This document shows, in pieces, positions 26,657 through 36,000 of a stretch of DNA of 64,000 bases (position 1 is its first letter; each line of letters begins with the position of its first letter). The position numbers and the translations under genes are program-made. A model generated the notes under the pieces. That model saw nothing but the letters and a program-made list of their open reading frames with translations. It ran no database searches and was not told the DNA's origin. Source of the DNA: an uncultured Eubacteriales bacterium (lineage in GTDB: Bacteria; Bacillota; Clostridia; Oscillospirales; Oscillospiraceae); assembly GCA_900315595.1 (NCBI GenBank), contig OMZQ01000008.1, positions 1 to 64,000 on the forward strand, in the 5' to 3' direction.

Positions 26657-26689
26657 ACGAAAAGCTCCCCATTCCGGGGAGCTTTTCGT
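26657..26689. terminator. Rho-independent terminator
   Basis: A 14-bp perfect stem (ACGAAAAGCTCCCC with its complement, 5-nt loop) lies 30 bp after the oxidoreductase stop. The A/T-rich outer stem would work in both directions. The following 135 bp to the next stop codon show no gene. Confidence 0.85.
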
Positions 26690-26824
26690 CAAAGGCAGAC
26701 TCATGGTGCTCAGATAATAATTGCAAGGTTTCCCACGGCACCGTCCTTCTTTTGATCAGAACGCCTGTCATTTGAAAGATCGACGCCGCACTGACTGCCG
26801 AACGTTTCCCTTCAAGCGGGAGCC

Positions 26825-27580
26825 TTATTTCAGCTTGGCGTATGCTTCGGCGTCTACGGGCTCCAGCCATTCGGCGCGGGTTTCTTCGCCCGCCACCTCG
26901 ATCGCCAGATGGGAGAACCAGGAATCCGCCGCAGCCCCGTGCCAGTGCTTGATCCCGGCGGGGATATTGACGACCGTACCCGGCGTCATCTCTACCGGCT
27001 CCTCGCCCCAAGCCTGATACCAGCCCCTTCCGCCGACACAGATCAGCAGCTGGCCGCCGCCGGACTTGGCGTGATGGACGTGCCAGTTGTTGCGGCAGCC
27101 CGGCTCGAAGGTCACGTTGAAGATGGACACCTGGGTTTCGGACACCGGAGCCAGATAGCTCTGCCCCACGAAGAACTGCCCGTAGGGATTGGGCTCCCCG
27201 ATCGGGAAGATAATCTCATTTTGATAGCGGTCCTTCTCGGTCAGCTCCGGCTTCTCCTCATTCCAGACCTCCTTCGCCAGACGGAACACCGCCCAGCCCT
27301 TGGGCCAGCCCACGTACATGGTGGCGTGGGTGATGATGGCGGCGATCTCCTCCCTGGTGACCCCGTGCGCCTTGGCGTTTTGCAGATGGTAGGTCAGGGA
27401 CGAATCCGTGATCCCGGAGGCCATCAGAGACACGACCGTGATGATGCACCTGGTTTTGACGTCGATGGTCCCTTCGTTCCATACCTCTCCGAAGAGCACG
27501 TCGTCGTTGAGATGGGCGAACGTGGGAGCAAATTCTCCCAATTGGTTTCTGCCTGCGGTTTGAATGATCTTTTCAGCCAT
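26825..27580 (-). CDS. Carboxymuconolactone-decarboxylase-like protein fused to a cupin
   Basis: The 251-residue protein has a CMD/AhpD-like domain (about 20-110: GTIDVKTRCIITVVSLMASG, YHLQNAKAHGVTREEI) and a cupin barrel (about 130-240) with metal-ligand histidines in NNWHVHHAKSGGGQLL and GIKHWHGAA. This CMD lacks the CxxC of AhpD peroxidase reductants, so it is not a standard AhpD. Fusions of this type occur in many anaerobes and are usually placed in detoxification or small-molecule oxidation; the substrate is unknown. AGGAG precedes the ATG. It is co-transcribed with the TetR gene 25 bp upstream. Confidence 0.88.
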   Translation of the reverse strand: MAEKIIQTAGRNQLGEFAPTFAHLNDDVLFGEVWNEGTIDVKTRCIITVVSLMASGITDSSLTYHLQNAKAHGVTREEIAAIITHATMYVGWPKGWAVFRLAKEVWNEEKPELTEKDRYQNEIIFPIGEPNPYGQFFVGQSYLAPVSETQVSIFNVTFEPGCRNNWHVHHAKSGGGQLLICVGGRGWYQAWGEEPVEMTPGTVVNIPAGIKHWHGAAADSWFSHLAIEVAGEETRAEWLEPVDAEAYAKLK

Positions 27581-27605
27581 ATTCGTTCTCCTATTTGAAA
27601 TAATG

Positions 27606-28226
27606 TCAACCCAGCAGCCTGAGCAGGCAGGCAAGGGTGAGTTCATAGATGGAACAATAACGGAAATCCACGCCGGCCTGCTCCATGGCGCTGCGCTGCT
27701 TTTCCGTCACCGCAGCGTAGGGGTAGATGCCGAACATAAATGGGAAGAAGACCAGCCGGAAGCTGAGCCGCCGGCTCTCGTCCATTTCCGGGCAGAATTT
27801 TTGCAGGATCCGATCCATATTCTCCAGGGATTTTCCATAGGCCGCCTTGAAGGACGCCAGCAGCTCCGGACGGCTGTTGGCCTCCATGTCGTAGTTGTTC
27901 ATGGCCAGCAGCTTCAAAAGCTGCTCCCGCTTTTCCAAAGAGCGAGCCAGCAGCTCCGCCAGCTCCGGTCTGGTGAGTCCTTCGTGTTCAGCCAGGATCG
28001 TCTCCAGCTCCGCGTTCCAAAGCCGGTATTCCCGCTCATAGAGGGCCAGGAAGATTTCCTCCTTGGTCTGGAAATAATTATAGATGGTGGGGCGGGAGAA
28101 AGAGGTCTCCGCGCCGATCTCCTTCAGGGTGATCTCCTTGAAGCTCATGGACTGATACAGCCGCTGGCAGGCGTTGATGATCTCCTCCCGCCGTGTGGCA
28201 ATCAGCTCCGGGGTACCCTTGATCAT
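27606..28226 (-). CDS. TetR-family transcriptional regulator
   Basis: The 206-residue protein has the TetR helix-turn-helix (ITLKEIGAETSFSRPTIYNY, then FQTKEEIFLAL) in the first 60 residues and a ligand-binding C-terminal domain. AAGGAG precedes the ATG. Two palindromic sites in its own promoter strongly suggest that it represses itself and the CMD-cupin gene behind it. The inducer is unknown. Confidence 0.93.
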   Translation of the reverse strand: MIKGTPELIATRREEIINACQRLYQSMSFKEITLKEIGAETSFSRPTIYNYFQTKEEIFLALYEREYRLWNAELETILAEHEGLTRPELAELLARSLEKREQLLKLLAMNNYDMEANSRPELLASFKAAYGKSLENMDRILQKFCPEMDESRRLSFRLVFFPFMFGIYPYAAVTEKQRSAMEQAGVDFRYCSIYELTLACLLRLLG

Positions 28227-28251
28227 AATCGTTCTCCTTCCGGAATGATTG

Positions 28252-28302
28252 TTGACGCTGTGTCAACAATTGGATTGTAGCACAATGCTGACACAGTGTC
28301 AA
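28252..28302 (-). promoter_or_regulatory. TetR-gene promoter with two palindromic operators
   Basis: On the minus strand TTGACA (28297-28302) and TACAAT (28274-28279) are 17 bp apart. A perfect 13-bp palindrome TGACACAGTGTCA (28289-28301) covers the -35, and a second copy TTGACGCTGTGTCAA (28252-28266) lies just after the -10, both sharing the GACAC/GTGTC half-sites. This layout fits autorepression by the adjacent regulator. Confidence 0.82.
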
Positions 28303-28439
28303 TATGTTTTTGCGTTTCAATCCTGAAAAAACTGACAAGATCCGCGCTTGCAATCCTCTGTTCTTTCCTGTAAAATGGACGTGAACGCAAACCTCTGCTC
28401 TCGACATGACATTCGAAGGAATCAGGAGGACTGACAAGC

Positions 28440-29450
28440 ATGAAAGCAATCCAAACACAATCCATCATGATTCAGAATCTTTGCACACCCTGCTTCAACC
28501 GCTGCCGGTATTGTTTGTTGTCCTGGGATGGAAAACCGGTTGGAACGGCGTGGGAGCGCGGCGTCGTCCTTGCCGAACGGTATATCAGCGAATTAAGAGC
28601 GGCGCGGCCCGGCGTCAACGTCTCGTATGCTTTTGGCTATTCGATGGAGCATCCGGAATTACGGAAGGCCATTCAAACCCTCAGAAGACTTGGCAGCCCG
28701 ACGGCTGAGTTCCTGCAGTGCGACGGCATGGCAATGCGGGATGAAGGGCAGTGCAGAGAGCTGATGCAGATGCTGAAAGCCGAGGGGATCAAGAATCTCA
28801 ATTTTACAGTCTACGGACTGAAGGATTACCATGATCGTTTCGCGGGAAGGATCGGGGATTATGATCTGCTGCTCCGGATGATGAACGCGGCAGATCAGGC
28901 CGGTATCTCGTTTGATTCCGGTATTCCGATCACAAAGGAAAACGTACGCCAGACCGACGAATTGGTCGGCCTTCTGAAGCATGCCGGGAGCCGTTCGGTC
29001 ACGCTTTTCATTCCGCACGAGGAGGGCCGGGGGAAAACGCTGAATCCGATCCGCTTAGAGCAGGATGATCTGACTGCGCTTTCCCCGGAATCATCCGGCT
29101 TGCTGAACAGGACGATCTACCGGACAGAATCGGAATGGCTCAGCTGCGCCGACCCTGTTCAGGAGACGAATCGAATGATCCTTCTCTCCTTCCGATCGGA
29201 TAACGTCGACCGCTATGAAACCAGAAGCGCGATTTCCGTCGTGGAAGAGATCGAGGCGCTGGATGAGGCTTATCATTCCGCATTTCCGGATTTTGCGGAA
29301 CTGGCGAAAGAATACGGAGACGCCGCAGGAAAGCGGCTTTATCGAATCCGGGATTTACACCATCACTATCGCGCCCTGTTTGCGGCAGATCATAACCTGG
29401 AGCTTTATGACGTGACGGATGAGCGGCAATCCGGAAGCAGAAGATCCTGA
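28440..29450 (+). CDS. Radical SAM domain protein
   Basis: The 336-residue protein has the 4Fe-4S/SAM motif CX3CX2C in CFNRCRYC (Cys18, Cys22, Cys25) close to the N-terminus, preceded by CTP. It then shows a TIM-barrel-like pattern with FTVYGLKDYHDRFAGR and GISFDSGIPITKENVRQTDE. It lacks an obvious SPASM cluster-binding tail. AGGAGG precedes the ATG. It stands alone between a divergent TetR operon and a convergent ABC transporter; the reaction cannot be assigned. Confidence 0.85.
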   Translation: MKAIQTQSIMIQNLCTPCFNRCRYCLLSWDGKPVGTAWERGVVLAERYISELRAARPGVNVSYAFGYSMEHPELRKAIQTLRRLGSPTAEFLQCDGMAMRDEGQCRELMQMLKAEGIKNLNFTVYGLKDYHDRFAGRIGDYDLLLRMMNAADQAGISFDSGIPITKENVRQTDELVGLLKHAGSRSVTLFIPHEEGRGKTLNPIRLEQDDLTALSPESSGLLNRTIYRTESEWLSCADPVQETNRMILLSFRSDNVDRYETRSAISVVEEIEALDEAYHSAFPDFAELAKEYGDAAGKRLYRIRDLHHHYRALFAADHNLELYDVTDERQSGSRRS

Positions 29451-29532
29451 CGCAGATTCGGATCTGACTCGTTGGCGGGCAGCGGAATCCCCTGCGGCCC
29501 GCCGTGACCCGGCGGTTCTCGCTCAAACCTGT

Positions 29533-29586
29533 CTCCGCCAAAGAAAAACAGCCATCCTTTCGGATGACTGTTTTTCTTTGGCGGAG
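29533..29586. terminator. Very long bidirectional hairpin
   Basis: A 25-bp stem with one mismatch and a TTTC tetraloop (29533-29557 / 29562-29586). It lies between converging genes and has internal A- and T-runs, so it should terminate in both directions. Its outer part CTCCGCCA is also the end of a tRNA-like sequence on the minus strand. Confidence 0.85.
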
Positions 29587-29662
29587 ATCAGCGGGATACT
29601 CCGGGCGTCGCCCTCTGTGTGTCCTTCGGTCATCAAACCGCTGACCTATTGGATGCCATTGC
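29587..29662 (-). pseudogene. tRNA-Ala-derived pseudogene
   Basis: On the plus strand 635-660 of this 29-kb block matches 23 of 26 bases of the intact tRNA-Ala(GGC) complement at 49038-49063, covering the anticodon arm and the 5' side of the T arm. The GATCAGCGGGAT block near 29586-29597 matches its acceptor and T-arm 3' side. Between them, where the tRNA T-loop has three bases, there are about 37 nt. The D arm and the 5' acceptor strand are not recognisable, so the copy is dead. It ends in CCGCCA followed directly by the long hairpin, as the true tRNA does. Confidence 0.6.
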
Positions 29663-29729
29663 TTCTGCGGCCTTTCCGCTGCGTGTCGCAGTACGCCGAA
29701 AAAGGCGGCGTTTTCCCCGGTCGTTCCGA

Positions 29730-31454
29730 TTATCTCTGGGAGACGGTGAACAGCGAATAGAAGTAACCCTTCTGCGCCATGAGATCATCGAAGGTACCCT
29801 GTTCCGAAACCGCGCCGTTTTTCAGCGCGAACAGACCGGTACAGCGGCGCAGGATATTCTCGTCCAGGTCGTGGGTAACGATCACGCGGGTGTAGCCGTC
29901 CAGCTTCAGAATGGCGTCCAGCACCTCAAAGGAGGTCTCCGCGTCCAAGGACGCCGTGGCCTCATCCACGAACAGCACCGGTGTCTTCCGCAGAAGCGCT
30001 CTGGCGATAGAGATTCGCTGCCGCTCGCCGCCGGAGAGGCCGGAGCCGTTTTCACCGCAGAGATAGTCCGCGCCCTTTTCGTCGATGAGCTTTTTCAGCC
30101 CCGAAAGGCGCACAGCGCGGTCAATGTCTTCCTCCGGGAATTCGGAGAACATGGTGATGTTGTCGCGGATGGTGCTGTTAAAGACGAAGACGTTCTGCTG
30201 GATGATGGACACCAGATCGTAGAGGGAGCCGGCGGAAATATTCTTCAGTTCCTTGCCGTCGTAAAAGATCTCGCCCTGATAGCTTTTCGAGGAGGCCATC
30301 AAGAGGTTCAGGATCGTCGATTTGCCGCTGCCGGAGCCGCCGACCAGGGCGTAGCAGCCGCCTGCGCCCAGTTCCATGTCCACGTCACACAGCACAGGCT
30401 TTCCCTCTTCATAGGCAAATGCAAGATCCTTGACCGAGATCCCATCGGTGAGCTGCGGCGGGATCAGCTCGCCCTCTTCGGAAACGTTTTTGTTCAGCGC
30501 CTGCGCCAGCTTGTCGATCAGCGAGTTGGCGGACATCATGCCTGCGAAAAACGTCGGGAATACCTGGATGGGCCCCAGCACGTAGTTCAACAGCTGAACA
30601 AACACGATGGCGGTACCTGCCGTGATACCCTTGCCGGAGAGCGCCAGCGCGGCGGCAACGAAGAACACGCCAAACTGCAGGATTGCTCCCGCAATGCCTG
30701 AGGAATAGCTTACCAGTACGTTCACCTTCGTGCGTTTTTTCGAGGCTTCCGCTACGTCAGCGTTGCTGTGATCATGCAATTTGGCAATGCTTTTCTCCGC
30801 CTTAAAGCTCTTAATCACAGAGAAACCCGTGAGCGCGTCCTTCAGCATGCCGGTATAGCTCTCTTTTTGATTGGAAACGTTCTTTTCCGCGATTGCCGCC
30901 TTGTTTCCCAAAACCACGGAGACGATGATGGGCAGCAGGGAGAAACCGATGGCAATCAGCGTCAGCAGCAGGCTGCACCAAAGCATGAGGCCCAGCGCGC
31001 CGACAAACGCAATGCCGACCTGTATCGTGCTCTGAAGCCGCCCGATAAAGTCCGTTTCGATGGTGTTCACGTCGTTGGAGAGGGCGGAGAGATAGAGCGA
31101 GCTGTTCTCGCCGGAGAAGGCCTGAATGCCTTTTTCCATCAGCCGGTCAAAAACGTATTCCCGATACTGCTTCATTGCCTTTGCGCGGAACTCAGAGAGA
31201 AATGTCCTGTCCAGAATCCATCCCAGTCCAAACAGCGCAAACGCGCCTCCCGCAACGATCAGCAGCGTGTCGAAGCCGTAGGGGCATTCTCCGGAGATCA
31301 GGTCGGCGACCTCCTTGATGAGCCAGGAGATCACCAGCTCTGCCGCAGCGCCGAACAGGGCTGCGAGCACGGTCATGACAAGGTTGAATTTGTTCTCTCG
31401 GAACAGCTCTTTGATGAATGGGCGCCGCAGCACCTTGATTTCTTTCTTGGTCAT
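29730..31454 (-). CDS. ABC exporter, fused permease and ATPase
   Basis: The 574-residue half-transporter has six predicted membrane helices (ABC_membrane type I, about 20-300) and an ATPase with Walker A GGSGSGKST (about 370), signature LSGGERQR (about 470), Walker B VLFVDEAT and the switch His in VIVTHDLDE. It would act as a dimer exporting a peptide, lipid or drug. ATG 31454 has GGAAGG upstream. It is the last gene of a three-gene unit with a regulator and a tiny membrane protein. Confidence 0.92.
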   Translation of the reverse strand: MTKKEIKVLRRPFIKELFRENKFNLVMTVLAALFGAAAELVISWLIKEVADLISGECPYGFDTLLIVAGGAFALFGLGWILDRTFLSEFRAKAMKQYREYVFDRLMEKGIQAFSGENSSLYLSALSNDVNTIETDFIGRLQSTIQVGIAFVGALGLMLWCSLLLTLIAIGFSLLPIIVSVVLGNKAAIAEKNVSNQKESYTGMLKDALTGFSVIKSFKAEKSIAKLHDHSNADVAEASKKRTKVNVLVSYSSGIAGAILQFGVFFVAAALALSGKGITAGTAIVFVQLLNYVLGPIQVFPTFFAGMMSANSLIDKLAQALNKNVSEEGELIPPQLTDGISVKDLAFAYEEGKPVLCDVDMELGAGGCYALVGGSGSGKSTILNLLMASSKSYQGEIFYDGKELKNISAGSLYDLVSIIQQNVFVFNSTIRDNITMFSEFPEEDIDRAVRLSGLKKLIDEKGADYLCGENGSGLSGGERQRISIARALLRKTPVLFVDEATASLDAETSFEVLDAILKLDGYTRVIVTHDLDENILRRCTGLFALKNGAVSEQGTFDDLMAQKGYFYSLFTVSQR

Positions 31455-31478
31455 CGGATATTCCTTCCGCATTTCGCA

Positions 31479-31649
31479 TCAGTAGCGGATGATGTAGTAC
31501 ACCACGTAGACCCAGCTGAGCAGTCCGTGGAAAATCGCCCAGCCGACGGAATGCCACGCGGTATAGCTGATGACCATCGCCAGGGCGCTGCCAAAGGTGA
31601 TGCCGGATCTGACGGTTTTTTTCACAACGGTTTCTTTTTCGTTTTCCAT
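31479..31649 (-). CDS. Small membrane protein, 56 residues
   Basis: The minus strand encodes a 56-residue protein with AGGAG 9 nt before the ATG. After a charged start (MENEKETVVKKTVRSG) it is almost wholly hydrophobic (ITFGSALAMVISYTAWHSV, then GLLSWVYVVYYIIRY), predicting two short helices. It lies 34 bp after the regulator and 24 bp before the ABC exporter, so it is clearly part of that operon. It could be a transporter subunit or modulator; I do not recognise a family. Confidence 0.8.
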   Translation of the reverse strand: MENEKETVVKKTVRSGITFGSALAMVISYTAWHSVGWAIFHGLLSWVYVVYYIIRY

Positions 31650-31683
31650 TTTTATAACTCCTTTTTCAAATCTGTTCTCCTGC

Positions 31684-32751
31684 TTATTCTTCGTTTACCG
31701 CGCTCCAAAGAGCGGTAAACTCCTCATTTTCAAACTGGCTTACCGCAAGCTCGACGCCGTCCATGGCCGTCGCCCCCATGTCGTCGTGGGCGCTGGCGCC
31801 TTCGATGTGGGTGACAAAGCGGACGTCGCTTTCATCGTAGCTTGGAGCGGCGTCAAAGAACGCGGCAAGCTCTTTGGCTTTGATCAGGGTGTTGCGCGCT
31901 TCGACTTTCTGCCCGGACAGGAACTGCGATCCGGCAAGCGCAGCGAGAAAAACCGCGCTGACTCTGTCGAAGTAATTGGGCTTGTTCCCTTCCCGCAGCC
32001 CCTGAAGTAGTCCGACGCTCCAGCTCAGAATCGCCTGGGTGGAAGCTTGATCCCCGCGCTTCATGTATACGTTCATATAGCCGACGATCGTGTTGACCAG
32101 ATCGGAAAGCAGCTTTGTCAGGGCCTCAGACAGAAACGGTACCGCCTCCTCGATCTGATCGCTTTGGGCCAGAATATGACCGATCTGGGGGTTGTACAGT
32201 CCGTCCGCGTTATGGGCCTTCCAAAGCTCGATGGCCTTGTCCGTTTCGCCCAGCCCCAAATAGGTCTGCGCGATCCTTCCATAAATCGTCTGCTCGCTGA
32301 TCTGGGGATCTTCGTTTTGGCTCAGCAGCAGACGGGACTGTTCCAGAAGCTCCAGCGCGCGGTGAAACAGGGCCCTGTCCCCGCTCTCAAAGCCAAACGC
32401 GCGGTACAGCGCGGCGCTCTCGTTGACGATCCGGAAGGAGTGCGGATATTTCATGAGTGCCTTTTCCGCCTCCGCGAGCCCATCCCAATCCTTGCTGCGG
32501 CGGTATTCCTGCAATCGTTTTACCGTCGCTTCCAGGCGGTTGTCCTTGACCTCATAGCCGAGCAGTACGTCCACAGAGGTATCGAAAAAGTCCGCCATCT
32601 GGATGATCAGCTCCAGCTCCGGGATCGACAGCTTCGCCTCCCACTTATATACCGCGCCAGCCGTCACACCCAGCGCTTCGGAAAGCTGCTCCTGGGTCAG
32701 TGACCGCTCCTTGCGAAAAGCGCGGATGTTCTCCGCCAGCATCATCTTCAT
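31684..32751 (-). CDS. XRE-family regulator with TPR-like C-terminal region
   Basis: The 355-residue protein starts with a Cro/CI helix-turn-helix (LAENIRAFRKERSLTQEQLS, GVTAGAVYKWEAKLSIPELE) over residues 4-65. A long helical region with tandem ALYRAF/AQTYLGLGETDKAIELW-type TPR units follows. Regulators of this shape often respond to small peptides or stress and control neighbouring transporters. AAAGGAGG precedes the ATG. It heads the operon with the small membrane protein and the ABC exporter and is divergent from the giant surface-protein gene. Confidence 0.9.
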   Translation of the reverse strand: MKMMLAENIRAFRKERSLTQEQLSEALGVTAGAVYKWEAKLSIPELELIIQMADFFDTSVDVLLGYEVKDNRLEATVKRLQEYRRSKDWDGLAEAEKALMKYPHSFRIVNESAALYRAFGFESGDRALFHRALELLEQSRLLLSQNEDPQISEQTIYGRIAQTYLGLGETDKAIELWKAHNADGLYNPQIGHILAQSDQIEEAVPFLSEALTKLLSDLVNTIVGYMNVYMKRGDQASTQAILSWSVGLLQGLREGNKPNYFDRVSAVFLAALAGSQFLSGQKVEARNTLIKAKELAAFFDAAPSYDESDVRFVTHIEGASAHDDMGATAMDGVELAVSQFENEEFTALWSAVNEE

Positions 32752-32914
32752 ACGCCCGCCTCCTTTGTGTTTCTGTGATGATTATACTGCATGAAAAGCA
32801 AAAAGGCAACCGACCGGTCATATCAATCGGATTTTATTTTTCCTACTGTTGGTAAGAGTTTCTTCGCGTTCGAACGGCGGTCCTCACCCGAACCCGCCTT
32901 TCCAAAAACGAAGC

Positions 32915-32955
32915 GGGCATTCTTTCGGACAAAGTGGGCATTCTTTCGGACAAAG
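32915..32955 (+). repeat. Two 20-bp direct repeats just upstream of the surface-protein promoter
   Basis: GGGCATTCTTTCGGACAAAG occurs at 32915-32934 and again at 32936-32955, a period of 21 bp (two helical turns), ending 4 bp before the -35 box. Such spacing is typical of tandem activator or repressor sites. Confidence 0.8.
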
Positions 32956-32959
32956 ATGA

Positions 32960-32988
32960 TTGATTTTTTATACAGGAGCAGGTATAAT
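32960..32988 (+). promoter_or_regulatory. Promoter of the giant surface-protein gene
   Basis: TTGATT (32960-32965) and TATAAT (32983-32988) are 17 bp apart, placing the start near 32996 and giving a leader of about 90 nt before the AAGGAG site and ATG at 33088. The rest of 32752-32914 shows no gene. Confidence 0.75.
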
Positions 32989-33087
32989 GAATACTGTACG
33001 AGAAAAGGCTGTCTGTAAGCACGGTGAAGACAGTCTGAATGTGATCGTCGTGAATCGTGCAGCCGAAGCAAAGAAAGGAGCCCTGCA

Positions 33088-36000
33088 ATGAAGAACCCTC
33101 GCTACTATTTTCCAATGCGGATTGTCGCGATGCTGCTGGTGCTGATCCTGTGTCTGGATTTTTCCGGCGCATCCGTGTTTGCAGCGGAAAAACCGCAGCA
33201 AAGCGACGCCGAGAAGGAACTCGCCCTGGACTGGCTGACGGAGATGACCGGCAGCCGGGAGGAGGCGGAGCTGTTCTACGCGCGTATGGACGCGCTCGGA
33301 CTTCTGAACGGAAATCTGGAGCCTGGAGCCTCCAAGCTGACCATTGCAGGGAAGGACTATACCCTGGAAGAGGCAAAGGCGGTTCTGGACAGCTTTGCCG
33401 ACGACGAGCCGGTCACCGTTGACCGCTCCGTAATCACCGTCGGCGATCTGCGGAAGATGATCGAAGTCGACGCGCAGCTCCGGCAAACCCTGGAGAACTA
33501 TGACAGTCTGTCTCCGGAGCAGAAGACCTCCCTTGAGGATTTCATGCAGGCCCTGGAAGCCGGAAACGTGCGCTTTGACAGTTCGGCGCTGACCACCGGC
33601 CCTTCAGGTATCAACCATGCGGTGCGCGTGCTGATCGGCGAGCCGGTTGTAACCGATACCGAAGGCGTCGGCGCGAAGATCTCTGTCAAGCTGACGCTGG
33701 ACGGCACGGCCTCGGAAAACCAGACCGTCACGGTGGCCTACCAAGCGGTCAGCGGCACCGCCCAGGTGGCGGCTCCCGCCTCCGGTACGTTGCGCTTTGC
33801 CCCCGGCGAGACCGAAAAGACGGTGACCGTCTGCACGAACGGCTATACGGACGCCTGCCTCTCCGGCGGCAAATACAACACCGGCGAAATGGCCTTCGTT
33901 CTCAATTTCCACGCGCTGAAAAACGCATTGTTCTGGGACGAGGCCACCGCGACGGGCAAGACGGCCGCCGGCGTGGCCGTTGCCCTGACCGACGCGGCCT
34001 GCGTCGGCAGCCAGGTGCTGTGCCGGGACGAGCGGTTTACGATCTATACCCCCGCGAAGGACGGCTGCGCAAGCTTCGAAAGTCTCGGTCTTTGTAACTA
34101 TTATGCTGACGGTTCAGCCTATCGATATGAAGCCGTATGGGATCATACATTTCCTGTAGACGCCGAAGACGAGGCGGTCCTCGCCAATTTTGGAAATATG
34201 AGCAGGCTGTTTGCCACCGGAACCATGATGGAGGAAACCGACCGAACCTGGACGGTAGCGGATACCACCGCATACTTCATTGGGGGTGATTTCGGTTCTA
34301 AAATGACAGATCTGAGCATGGAGTTTTCCGTGAACTGGAATGACGGCACAGGAGATGAAGCGCTTACAAATACGGTTGAATGGAGAACCGAGGTGCAGAC
34401 CGAGGCTGATGGCAAGGTTATGTACGATACAGACAACTTCTTTGATCAGTACATCGACGACCTGAAAAGCTTTCTCGCGGGTTTGATGCTTCATCCGCAA
34501 AGCGACTCGTGCAGTTCCTCGTTCCGTGTCCACGGCGAATTCAGTTACTGGATCGACCAGTATCTCATATACCATGAATTGATTGATCCCGAAGCTGTCC
34601 GCTTCGCGGTGGACACACAGATCCTGGATGAGACCGAAAGCGCACCGACGCTGACCGTCCGGGTGCCCGACGGGGCGAGCTTTGCCCCGGGCGAGGTGAT
34701 TCCCATGACCCTGCACTTCTCTGAGCCGGTGCAGCTTCCGCGGGGCTTCTGCCTGCGCATCAACGGGCAGGACTGCCCGGTGCTGGACTTCTCCGCCTGC
34801 ACCGCGGAGGATGAATCCGCGGTATTGCACGCCAGCCAGTCGGACTTCACCGTTGCCTACACCGCAACGGCGGAGGATGCCGCAGGCAGTCTCACCCTGG
34901 ATCCGTCCGCGTCCACCCTCAGCGGTCTGACCAACACCTTCGGTGTGTATCTGGATTCGGACTTCGATCCGGCGACCGACGACGCGGCGACCGTGATTGC
35001 TTCCGCGGTGAGCAATTCCGGCATCTTCATCGACCTGACTGCCCTTGACGATCAGGTCTTCCTGGAGGGCATCCGTCTGATCGGCGAGGCCGGCCAGAGC
35101 ACCTCTCCGGAGGCGCCGATCCTTCCCATGGCACCGGATGAGACGGAGATTCAAATCGAGGTGTCGCTACAGAGCGCCTATCTTGCGCATGTGATCGCCT
35201 GCGAAACCGCTTCCGGCGATACCGAGCGCCACCTCTATGCTTCCATCGACGGCGGCCAGACCTTCTCCGGGCGCTTCGTCCTTGCCGAGGGCAGCAGCAT
35301 TCTGACCGGAACGCTGTCCGTCTCCCCCAATCTGACGGAGGAGGACTTCTCCGGCACCATGGAGTTCTATTACGGAAAGAGTCCGGATACCGCGCAGCTG
35401 GTTTACGGCTTTATCGGCCTGTTTATGCAGGGCGGGGCAGTCTGTCTGCCCGAGAGCGCGCTGGAGCTGGAGGAATCCGGCTTCCCCGCGGCCACGGAGC
35501 AGCCGATTTCCCTGGACTACGCCGAGCAGATGGTTGTCAGCGCCCGCATCACAGGCACAGACAGCTACACCTGGGGCGATCTGTCCGACCGGGATAACTT
35601 TATCTGGGCTGTAGAATATCAAACCGGGGACGGGACCTGGGCGAAGGACACGCAGGGGCGTGTGGCCACGATCCGGGTGCGGGACAATAACGCCTCCTGC
35701 GAGGTGTATCCCTCCGGCAACGGCACCTTCCGCGTCCGGCTCACCGCCCGCAACGGCGGCGTGGAGGGACAGGCCGTTGTGAAATACAGCTCCTCTGTTT
35801 CGATTTCCGGCTCCTCCGCTCCGATCCTCCGCATCGCGAAGTCCTTGCAGTGCAAGACCATCCAAAAGGGCGACAGCGTGGTGCTGAACTGGAGCTCGAA
35901 CCTGACCGACTACGCCCACGAGCTGGGGGCTGACGGGGTCGTATATACCATCCGGGTTTACCACAAGCAGGACAACGACTACACGCCGCTGCTGCTCGAC

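Noticed and set aside
26690..26824. A minus-strand frame between the terminator and the CMD-cupin gene
   Set aside because: Short, no start signal, and interrupted by the hairpin; no similarity recognised.
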